From: Nostoc cf. edaphicum LEGE 07299
GTDB lineage: Bacteria > Cyanobacteriota > Cyanobacteriia > Cyanobacteriales > Nostocaceae
DNA length: 5,273 bases
Assembly (NCBI RefSeq): GCF_015207245.1
Contig: NZ_JADEXF010000333.1
Location: 1 to 5,273, forward strand
Direction of reading: 5' to 3'
Shown here: positions 1 through 4,747 of the stretch, in pieces
Layout: every line of letters starts with the position of its first letter
Numbering within the stretch: the stretch's first letter is position 1
Notes under the pieces: model-generated
What the model was told of the DNA's origin: nothing
What the model saw: only the letters and a program-made list of their open reading frames with translations
Database searches by the model: none
Made by a program: the position numbers and the translations under genes

Positions 1-592
1 CAACAATTGCTGCATCAATTCGCCCAGATTTGATTTCTTGAACTACTTCCGGCACTCTGTTGAGTTGCTTTAGCTGAATACCCGCAACTTTTTTAGCAAT
101 TTTCTGAGCATTTTGTTCTTGTATGGTTCCTAGTTGTACCCCAAGCTTTTTTCCTGATAAGTCTTGAGCCTGTTTCAGATTGCTACCTTTGGGAGCGACA
201 ATGGTATCTTTGGCTTCGTAATAAATAATTGAAAAATCAATATTTTTCTGACGTTCTGGAGTCGGAGTCATCCCAGCCATGACAAAATCAGCGCGATTTG
301 CTTGAAGTGCAGGGATTAATCCATTAAAATCGGATTCCATTATTTGAAGTTTAAACCCTAGTTTTTCAGCCAGGGTTTTGGCAATATCTATATCAAAGCC
401 AACGATTTGGCGATCGCCTCCTTTCGTATCATAAAACTCATAAGGGGGATAATCTGGCGAAGTAATCATCGTTAGCGTGTCTTTCCCTAAAGGTGAAGCA
501 GCTTTTAGAGGATTATTATGTCCTGTAATAATGCTAATTCCTACTACCGCTACAACCAGTATTGTTAATAGCCATACTTTCTTTTTCTTCAT
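1..592 (-). CDS. Amino-acid-type ABC transporter substrate-binding protein (family 3), partial
   Basis: This is the 5' part (197 codons) of a periplasmic solute-binding protein. It would capture a polar amino acid or similar small solute and deliver it to an ABC permease. The ATG at 592-590 gives MKKKK followed by a hydrophobic stretch at residues 6-23, a signal peptide or anchor with no lipobox cysteine. The mature part matches SBP_bac_3: a YPPYEF-type strand at 48-53, GFDIDIAKTLAEKLG at 65-79, a DFNGLIPAL segment at 88-96, and MAGMTPTPERQKNIDFS at 105-121. By analogy with HisJ/LAO proteins, R114 should bind the ligand carboxylate and D193 (in GRIDAA) the ligand amino group. The LGTIQEQ segment at 154-160 is the lobe-2 phosphate-loop-like turn. 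The C-terminal part, usually about 60-80 residues, lies beyond the left edge. No permease or ATPase gene is visible and there is no clear Shine-Dalgarno. The family call is firm; the exact substrate cannot be read from sequence. Confidence 0.93.
   Translation of the reverse strand, partial: MKKKKVWLLTILVVAVVGISIITGHNNPLKAASPLGKDTLTMITSPDYPPYEFYDTKGGDRQIVGFDIDIAKTLAEKLGFKLQIMESDFNGLIPALQANRADFVMAGMTPTPERQKNIDFSIIYYEAKDTIVAPKGSNLKQAQDLSGKKLGVQLGTIQEQNAQKIAKKVAGIQLKQLNRVPEVVQEIKSGRIDAAIV
410..417. repeat. HIP1 octamer GCGATCGC
   Basis: Exact GCGATCGC, here extended to GGCGATCGCC, inside the solute-binding protein gene. Such highly iterated palindromes are over-represented in many cyanobacterial genomes and support the taxonomic reading. 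Confidence 0.85.
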
Positions 593-687
593 GAACTTGA
601 TAATTCTATAATTTACATTCCGCACCTTAAGAGAATTCCAAATAAAAAAATCCCACAACTAACGCAAAAATCCTCTCTATTTATCAT

Positions 688-719
688 CTCTCTCTGTTCT
701 CTGCGTCTCTGTGGTTCGT
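688..719 (-). repeat. Intergenic repeat with ACCACAGAGACGCAGAG core
   Basis: Read on the minus strand this is a purine-rich sequence, ACGAACCACAGAGACGCAGA followed by GAACAGAGAGAG, starting at the stop codon of the reductase gene. Very similar strings recur between genes in filamentous cyanobacteria; I recognise this from general knowledge, not from a search. It fills part of the 126-bp gap between the reductase and the solute-binding protein gene. The rest of that gap (593-687) is AT-rich, with no clear promoter or terminator. Confidence 0.55.
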
Positions 720-1417
720 CAAATTCTCACTTTTGTTGCCTCCAGTAGCTTGACGCTGGCATAAATAGCATCAATATAAGGTGTGGGAATTTGAGTAAGT
801 TTTCCCAATTCTGCCACCGCGCCAACAATAGCATCTATCTCCGTAGCGCGTCCGGCTTCAATATCTTGTAGCATTGAAGTTTTATGGGAACCAACATTTT
901 CTGCGCCATTAATTCGCTGTTCCAAAGTGATGCCAAACTTGATACCTAAATTTTCTGCGATCGCTTGAGTTTCTGTCATCATTTGTCGCGCTAGTTCGCG
1001 GGTGAGGGGATAGCGGCAAATATCCTCTAGAGTCGCACCAGTTAAGGCACTGATGGGATTAAACGCTACACCGCCATGCTTGCGAAAGTACCACCAAGGA
1101 ACGCCATTTTGGGCTGTCACCACCATAGTATGTAGATTGTAGAGTGCAGGGAGAAAAGGTGCGATCGCGGGAACACTGTGAGCCTTCACAGTTAAAATTA
1201 CTACATCCTGTGTCCCCGCTTCTTGAATATCGCTAGTTGCCAGAAATGGAGTAGCAATTTGGCTATAACCATCTGCCATAAGCAACTTCAGCCCCTTTTT
1301 TTGAATTGCCTCCAAATGAAAACCACGCGCGATTAATGTCACCGCTTCACCTGCCAATGCCAATTTCGCCCCTAAATATCCACCAATCGCACCCGCGCCA
1401 ACAATACAGATTTTCAT
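719..1417 (-). CDS. 2-dehydropantoate 2-reductase (ApbA/PanE) family protein with internal deletion
   Basis: The family reduces 2-dehydropantoate to pantoate with NADPH in the cytoplasm, a step of pantothenate/CoA synthesis; some members act on other 2-oxoacids. The N-terminus is an intact Rossmann nucleotide-binding motif, GAGAIGGYLGAKLALAGE (residues 7-24), followed by VKAH at 77-80 and TAQNGVPWWYFRKHGG at 101-116. N104 would match catalytic-site Asn98 of the E. coli enzyme. The C-terminal helical domain starts abruptly at VAFNPISALTGATL (117-130) and contains SMLQDIEAGRATEID (181-195), where S181 and E193 would match substrate-binding Ser244 and Glu256. At 232 residues the protein is roughly 90-100 short of the usual 300-330. 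The missing part is the end of the first domain, the hinge and the start of the second domain, including the segment with the catalytic lysine (Lys176 in E. coli). The frame is kept across the junction at residues 115-117, so a stable product is possible, but classical activity is unlikely. Start ATG at 1417-1415; weak ribosome site. Confidence 0.88.
   Translation of the reverse strand: MKICIVGAGAIGGYLGAKLALAGEAVTLIARGFHLEAIQKKGLKLLMADGYSQIATPFLATSDIQEAGTQDVVILTVKAHSVPAIAPFLPALYNLHTMVVTAQNGVPWWYFRKHGGVAFNPISALTGATLEDICRYPLTRELARQMMTETQAIAENLGIKFGITLEQRINGAENVGSHKTSMLQDIEAGRATEIDAIVGAVAELGKLTQIPTPYIDAIYASVKLLEATKVRI
957..964. repeat. HIP1 octamer GCGATCGC
   Basis: Second exact GCGATCGC palindrome, within the reductase gene. 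Confidence 0.85.
1161..1168. repeat. HIP1 octamer GCGATCGC
   Basis: Third exact GCGATCGC palindrome, in the N-terminal half of the reductase gene. I found none in 1418-5273, which includes the insertion sequence and the beta-helix gene. Confidence 0.85.
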
Positions 1418-1465
1418 TTAGCCAAAAAATATGATTTGTGGAAAACGGTATCCAATTCAGTTCCC

Positions 1466-1512
1466 AGTAGTGAGTTCTCCAGCTTAGAGTAGGAAGATTC
1501 ACAACTACTACT
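1466..1512. other. Imperfect hairpin at the edge of the heptamer array
   Basis: AGTAGTGAGTT at 1466-1476 can pair with AACTACTACT at 1503-1512, giving ten base pairs with one bulged base around a loop of about 26 nt. The left arm looks like one or two degenerate GAGTNNT heptamers in the opposite orientation to the main array. It lies about 50 bp upstream of the reductase start codon, so it could affect that transcript, but no function is shown. Confidence 0.4.
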
Positions 1513-1583
1513 CATAACTCAGCACTCATTACTCATAACTCAGCACTCAGCACTCATAACTCAGCACTCATAACTCAGCACTC
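1507..1583 (-). repeat. Heptanucleotide tandem array, 11 units of GAGTNNT
   Basis: On the minus strand the sequence is eleven uninterrupted 7-bp units of form GAGTNNT, where NNT is GCT (five), TAT (four), AAT or AGT (one each). In minus-strand order the variable triplets are GCT, TAT, GCT, TAT, GCT, GCT, TAT, AAT, GCT, TAT, AGT. Short tandemly repeated heptamers (STRR sequences) are known from heterocystous cyanobacteria; this unit belongs to that general type. The array enters the 3' end of the phosphatase gene and encodes its final residues S-A-E-L and the TGA stop. The rest separates that gene from the reductase downstream. Confidence 0.9.
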
Positions 1584-2446
1584 CTAAAGCTTTGCATCGC
1601 TTCTAATAAGTCTTGATGAACAGATTTTGAAGCAGTTACGAGCAATCCAGGCATACTATAGTTTTGACAAGTATGCAGTGGCGGTAAAGTCGAACCGTCC
1701 AGAGTAGTTACAATCCAGCCAGCCTCTTTTGCAATAAAAGCGAGTGCAGCACTATCAAGAAATTTGCCCGATTTGATAACTGCCCCACTCAAGTCGCCAC
1801 TGAGAATACCATTAAGATTGGGAATTTGAATATCACTAGAGTAATCAGCCGCTATATCAATGACTTTATATCGATCTTTTAATAAATGTGCGATGGAATT
1901 CATTCCCCATCCTAATAAAATAGAAGGTTTGGCGGATGTTATATCTAACGGGGCACAGGCTTCTAAGTTCATCTCCAGCGTCCCTTTAAAAGCACCTTCG
2001 CCTCGAAGGGCGTAAAAATAAATGTTTTGGGCAGGAGAAATCGCAATTACTGCTTCAAAGTCATCCGCATTTAGAATACTGAGAATAATTTGGTAATTAG
2101 AATGTCCATCCATATAAAACTTCGTGCCATCAATCGGATCAAGTGTTACTAAGTAATCACCTTCTGAACCGAGTTCGGTAGCGCGAAAATACTTGGTGTT
2201 GTTAGAACTTTCATATTCTTCACCATAAAAGCGAATATCTGGGAAAGTTCCTAGTAATACTACTTCTACTAAATTTTGAATAGCGACATCTGCGTCAGTA
2301 AGGGCGGCACTAAAAAAGTTGTTTCCTTGTTCTTTGGCAGGAAGTGCAGCAATTTTTGGTTGTAGAAAATGGGCATAGGCTGCTGCTACTTTGAGATGGG
2401 GGAGTAAAGTTTCTAAAATTAATCGAGTAGTTGGTGTTGTGGACAT
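1568..2446 (-). CDS. Inositol monophosphatase family protein
   Basis: This is a Mg-dependent phosphomonoesterase of the inositol monophosphatase / FBPase / CysQ superfamily, predicted to be cytoplasmic. Possible substrates are inositol phosphate, histidinol phosphate or 3'-phosphoadenosine phosphate; the sequence does not decide between them. The metal-site signatures are present in order: GEEYE at residues 75-79 (E76/E77), LDPIDGTKFYMDG at 102-114 (D103, D106 and the DGT turn), and GKFLDSAALAFIAKEAGW at 227-244 (D231). The usual W-D of the last motif is L-D here. At 292 residues the length is slightly above the usual 260-280. The start is ATG at 2446-2444, backed by a good Shine-Dalgarno. 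The last four codons and the stop come from the heptamer repeat array, so the native C-terminus probably differed. The gene is upstream of the reductase on the same strand, with a 150-bp repeat-filled gap; co-transcription is uncertain. Confidence 0.92.
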   Translation of the reverse strand: MSTTPTTRLILETLLPHLKVAAAYAHFLQPKIAALPAKEQGNNFFSAALTDADVAIQNLVEVVLLGTFPDIRFYGEEYESSNNTKYFRATELGSEGDYLVTLDPIDGTKFYMDGHSNYQIILSILNADDFEAVIAISPAQNIYFYALRGEGAFKGTLEMNLEACAPLDITSAKPSILLGWGMNSIAHLLKDRYKVIDIAADYSSDIQIPNLNGILSGDLSGAVIKSGKFLDSAALAFIAKEAGWIVTTLDGSTLPPLHTCQNYSMPGLLVTASKSVHQDLLEAMQSFRSAEL

Positions 2447-2455
2447 TGCAGCAAA

Positions 2456-2461
2456 CTCCTT
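2456..2461 (-). promoter_or_regulatory. Shine-Dalgarno AAGGAG of the phosphatase gene
   Basis: On the minus strand AAAAGGAG ends nine bases before the ATG at 2446. It is the only strong ribosome binding site among the genes of this window and fixes the phosphatase start. Confidence 0.8.
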
Positions 2462-2686
2462 TTAGAAATAATCTACCGTCAGCTAGGCGATAGAATTCTA
2501 TATCTAGACAAAATTACGGTATCATTTGGATGCACTGATACCACCGTTGCTATATTACTTTAATTTGTATGTTTCAATAAACCATAGAAAAATCGCAATT
2601 TTTCTAGTAGATTTAAGGGTTTAAGACCGAACGTCAACACTTAGTACAGTATTTCATTAATTCATCGCAAATTAAATTTGACCATA
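2462..2686. other. Gene-free AT-rich region with two small palindromes
   Basis: I see no coding region here. Position 2490-2501 is a perfect 12-bp palindrome, ATAGAATTCTAT, 44 bp upstream of the phosphatase start and so near where its promoter should be. Position 2585-2606 is a hairpin with arms TAGAAAAAT and ATTTTTCTA around CGCA. The latter could be a weak bidirectional terminator or a regulatory element, but no plus-strand gene ends before it. I could not identify a convincing -35/-10 pair for the phosphatase. Confidence 0.5.
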
Positions 2687-2904
2687 CCCTACAATGCTAA
2701 TGCATTGGCTTGCATTGTTAATGCGGCGGCTTGCACTGTTAATGCATTGGCTTGCATTGTTAATGCGGCGGCTTGCATTGTTAATGCGTCGGCTTGCATT
2801 GTTAATGCGTCGGCTTGCATTGTTAATGCGGCGGCTTGCATTGTTAATGCGGCGGCTGCATTGTTAATACATCGGCTTGTATTGTTAATGCGTCGGCTTG
2901 CATT
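2687..2904. repeat. 21-bp tandem repeat array, about ten units
   Basis: Nine near-complete units (starting at 2708, 2729, 2750, 2771, 2792, 2813, 2834, 2855 and 2875) are flanked by a degenerate unit at 2687-2707 and a 9-bp partial at 2896-2904. The unit is GCTTGCATTGTTAATGC plus a variable tetramer: GGCG, GTCG or ATTG. Seven of the nine have a GCATT-GTT-AATGC core, an inverted repeat that can form a small hairpin. The unit at 2855 lacks one T (20 bp). Tetramers of the first four units alternate ATTG, GGCG, ATTG, GGCG, suggesting duplication of a 42-bp pair. Because 21 is a multiple of three, all frames stay open on both strands, giving peptide-like repeats (ACIVNAA, or ALLMRRL in another frame). 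The single-base deletion, lack of an ATG and lack of a ribosome site argue against coding. Confidence 0.92.
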
Positions 2905-2946
2905 AGACCTCTTGCAAAAATCCTTGAATCACCCCCCTCTCCCAGA

Positions 2947-2992
2947 GCTATGCATTATAAACATCTTTCTTAACAGAGAAATTGACAGAAGA
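2947..2992 (+). repeat. Left terminal inverted repeat (IRL) of the insertion sequence
   Basis: It begins GCTATGCATTATAAAC and is identical to the reverse complement of the right end for 31 bp (to 2977). The next 15 bp match at ten positions, including the conserved block TTGACA at 2982-2987. That block is part of the terminus, so its TTG is a poor start-codon candidate. Confidence 0.93.
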
Positions 2993-3044
2993 GAAAAAAT
3001 ATGGTTTTGGTAAAAAAAGGGACAACAGCAGATCAAAGTCAGCA

Positions 3045-4427
3045 ATGGAACAATGGATTACACAAGAGCTAGAAAGGACAGAATTAGGTGACAGCAGAAG
3101 AACCAAACGGTTGATGAAAATAGTGGAAAATTTAAGTGCCAAACCAGAATCGAGTATTCCACAAGCGAGTGGGACATGGGCGCAAACAAAAGCCACCTAT
3201 GATTTTTGGGATTCACCATACATCAAACCATCGATGATTAGGCAGGGACATATTGATGCGACAGTAGAGCGAATCACCAAGCATGAGGTAGTGTTGGCAA
3301 TACAAGACACTACAGAACTGAACTACACCAGTCACAAAGCCTTGTCGGGAAAAGGATATCTCGATAGTAAATATGCCCAAGGATTAAAAGTCCACTCAGT
3401 CTTCACAGCCTCAGCACAGGGAATACCATTAGGTATCATTGAGCAACAAGTGTGGTCAAGAAAGGAAGAAGAATTAGGAAAAGCCGAACACAGAAAACAA
3501 AAATCGACCACGCAAAAAGAAAGCCAAAGATGGTTGGATGGGTTGAAAACCACCGAATCAATCATTCCTGCGACAGTGCAAGTAGTGACAATTGCTGACA
3601 GAGAAGCCGATATTTATGACTTATTTGGTTGTCCGCGTCGTCCTGGTTCAGATTTTCTGATTCGCGCCACACAAAATCGCTGTTTGGCTGAGAGTGAAGA
3701 GCATTTATGGTCAACATTGGAGTCTGTTGAGCCAGTTGGGACAACGATGCTGACGGTCAAACGCAATCCCACTCGACCAGCCAGAACTGCTACCCTAACT
3801 CTGCGTTATTGCACAATTACCATTGCACCACCACAAAATCGCCCCAAAACTGAACAACTAGCTCCCATAACATTACAGGCAATTTTAGTCACAGAAGTTG
3901 ACCCGACACCAGAGATTGAGCCAATTAGTTGGTTACTATTAACTACCTTAGAAATTAGCAGTCTTCAAGATGTCTTGCAGTATGTGCAATGGTACAGTTA
4001 TCGCTGGTTGATTGAACGTTATCATTATATTTTAAAAAGTGGTTGTGGAATTGAGAAGTTACAGCTCGAAACCGCCCACAGGAGCGAGATGGCTTTGGCC
4101 ACCTATAGCATCGTTGCTTGGCGTTTATTGTGGCTCACTTATTTAGCTCGTTGTCAACCTGATGCTAGTTGTGAACAGGTTCTAGAACCGCACGAGTGGC
4201 AAGTCCTCTATGCCACCTTACATCACCAACTTTATCCTTACAAAGCACCACCTAATCTGGCTGATGTTGTGAATTGGATTGCTCGACTTGGTGGGTTTTT
4301 AGGTCGTAAAGGTGATGGCTCTCCTGGCGTGAAAGTTCTCTGGCGTGGCTTGACTCGATTACATGATCTCGTTCAAGGTTGGGAAGTTTGTCAGTCTCTC
4401 AATCGTTCATTATCATCCCATTCTTGA
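3045..4427 (+). CDS. IS4-family (Tn5-like) DDE transposase
   Basis: The protein catalyses cut-and-paste transposition of the surrounding element. Residues 3-70 match the Tn5-type N-terminal DNA-binding domain (LGDSRRTKRL at 14-23, KPESSIPQASGTWAQTKATYDFW at 33-55). The RNase-H-like catalytic core shows D88 in IQDTTELNY, D185 in IADREADIYDLF and E324 in the YREK signature (Y317, R320, E324, K331), with the same spacing as in Tn5 transposase. The C-terminal segment, WIARLGGFLGRKGDGSPGVKVLWRGL at 411-436, is also conserved in this group. Length from this ATG is 460 residues, usual for the family. An in-frame TTG at 2982 would add 21 residues (total 481), but it lies inside the terminal inverted repeat and adds a lysine-rich tail outside the domain, so ATG 3045 is preferred. 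No strong Shine-Dalgarno precedes either start. No frameshift or missing catalytic residue is seen, so the gene may be functional. Confidence 0.95.
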   Translation: MEQWITQELERTELGDSRRTKRLMKIVENLSAKPESSIPQASGTWAQTKATYDFWDSPYIKPSMIRQGHIDATVERITKHEVVLAIQDTTELNYTSHKALSGKGYLDSKYAQGLKVHSVFTASAQGIPLGIIEQQVWSRKEEELGKAEHRKQKSTTQKESQRWLDGLKTTESIIPATVQVVTIADREADIYDLFGCPRRPGSDFLIRATQNRCLAESEEHLWSTLESVEPVGTTMLTVKRNPTRPARTATLTLRYCTITIAPPQNRPKTEQLAPITLQAILVTEVDPTPEIEPISWLLLTTLEISSLQDVLQYVQWYSYRWLIERYHYILKSGCGIEKLQLETAHRSEMALATYSIVAWRLLWLTYLARCQPDASCEQVLEPHEWQVLYATLHHQLYPYKAPPNLADVVNWIARLGGFLGRKGDGSPGVKVLWRGLTRLHDLVQGWEVCQSLNRSLSSHS

Positions 4428-4591
4428 GTCAGTTTGTTTAATCTTTTCACTCTTGTATTTGTGATCATTAGACTTTCATCTACTCTCAATCATGAGAAAA
4501 TGATATTTTTTGCGTCTTTGTTGATTTTAGTCAGCTATTTTCTAGAGTCAATCATGATTTTTTACCTCTCTACTCCACTACATAACTGCTT
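4428..4591. other. Non-coding 3' part of the insertion sequence
   Basis: This is 164 bp of AT-rich DNA between the transposase stop and the right terminal repeat. It contains a direct repeat, TCAATCATGA, at 4486-4495 and 4548-4557. I see no gene and no convincing intrinsic terminator. The TTG-initiated reading frame from 4434 runs through the terminal repeat into flanking DNA and is not credible. Confidence 0.6.
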
Positions 4592-4637
4592 TCTTTTGTC
4601 AAACTTTCTGTTAAGAAAGATGTTTATAATGCATAGC
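4592..4637 (-). repeat. Right terminal inverted repeat (IRR) of the insertion sequence
   Basis: Reverse complement of the left end: perfect over 4607-4637 and partly conserved to 4592, including TTTGACA on the minus strand. It ends in GCATAGC at 4637. Confidence 0.93.
4625..4630 (+). promoter_or_regulatory. Possible outward-facing -10 box TATAAT at the right IS tip
   Basis: An exact TATAAT reads out of the element toward the beta-helix gene that starts 118 bp further on. The same hexamer lies in the left repeat, also facing outward. A -35 at standard spacing is poor; TTGTCA at 4596-4601 is 23 bp away, too far for a normal promoter. It may form a hybrid or weak promoter, or be only part of the transposase binding site. 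Confidence 0.3.
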
Positions 4638-4647
4638 ATCCAAATGA

Positions 4648-4689
4648 AGGGTTTTGAACCCTAAACTTTCAGTTACCCTGAAAAAGTTT
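4648..4689 (+). other. Two abutting hairpins between the IS and the DUF1565 gene
   Basis: Hairpin 1 has arms AGGGTT (4648-4653) and AACCCT (4657-4662) around TTG. Hairpin 2 starts at the next base: AAACTTTCAG (4663-4672) pairs with CTGAAAAAGTTT (4678-4689), with two extra A residues bulged, around TTACC. Neither is followed by a T-run on the plus strand, so they are not standard terminators in that direction. They would sit in the 5' leader of a transcript starting at the IS tip. Confidence 0.45.
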
Positions 4690-4696
4690 GCTACAA

Positions 4697-4710
4697 GTAG
4701 TGTTATTTAC
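4697..4710. promoter_or_regulatory. NtcA-like site GTA-N8-TAC upstream of the DUF1565 gene
   Basis: GTA at 4697-4699, eight bases, then TAC at 4708-4710 match the consensus of NtcA, the cyanobacterial nitrogen-control regulator, 37 bp upstream of the ATG. CATAAT at 4717-4722 could be a -10 box, but it is only six bases from the site, not the roughly 22 expected for an NtcA-activated promoter. A six-base match of this kind is expected about once by chance in a window this size. Confidence 0.25.
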
Positions 4711-4747
4711 GATTGTCATAATTAAAACAATTGACTCTCAACTATCA

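Larger units (their letters stand above)
2947..4637 (+). mobile_element. Complete IS4-family (Tn5-type) insertion sequence, 1691 bp
   Basis: The element is bounded by a 31-bp perfect inverted repeat (2947-2977 and 4607-4637), extendable to 46 bp with five mismatches. It contains one intact transposase gene. Size, single gene and YREK-type transposase fit the IS4 family. The base composition and the lack of HIP1 sites are consistent with a mobile origin. Sequences just outside the two ends (…CCTCTCCCAGA and ATCCAAATGAA…) share no direct repeat, so no target-site duplication is visible. The nearly identical ends and intact gene suggest a recent insertion or an active copy elsewhere in the genome. 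It lies between the 21-bp array and the beta-helix gene and does not obviously interrupt a gene. Confidence 0.92.

Noticed and set aside
2585..2606. Intrinsic terminator.
   Set aside because: The hairpin arms are nearly all A/T and no gene ends toward it from the left; kept only as a palindrome in the intergenic entry.
2687..2904. CRISPR-like array.
   Set aside because: Units are 21 bp with only a 4-bp variable tail. There are no unique spacers of 30-40 bp and no cas genes nearby; it is a simple tandem repeat.
2982..3010. TTGACA as the -35 box of a transposase promoter, or its TTG as the start codon.
   Set aside because: No acceptable -10 lies 16-18 bp downstream, and the block is conserved in both terminal repeats, so it is better explained as part of the IS ends.
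2678..3013. Open frame with a seven-residue repeat (ACIVNAA) across the 21-bp array.
   Set aside because: It starts at TTG without a ribosome site, stays open only because the repeat length is a multiple of three, is shifted by a one-base deletion at 2855 and runs into the IS terminal repeat.
2948..3744. Minus-strand open frames at 2948-3196, 3332-3565 and 3562-3744.
   Set aside because: They are antisense to the well-supported transposase or its terminal repeat and show no recognisable domain.
2930..4655. Target-site duplication flanking the insertion sequence.
   Set aside because: The bases outside 2947 and 4637 were compared by eye for 8-13 bp direct repeats and none was found.
4434..4664. 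Small hydrophobic open frame after the transposase.
   Set aside because: TTG start, low-complexity AT-rich composition, and it crosses the IS right end into flanking DNA; most likely noise.
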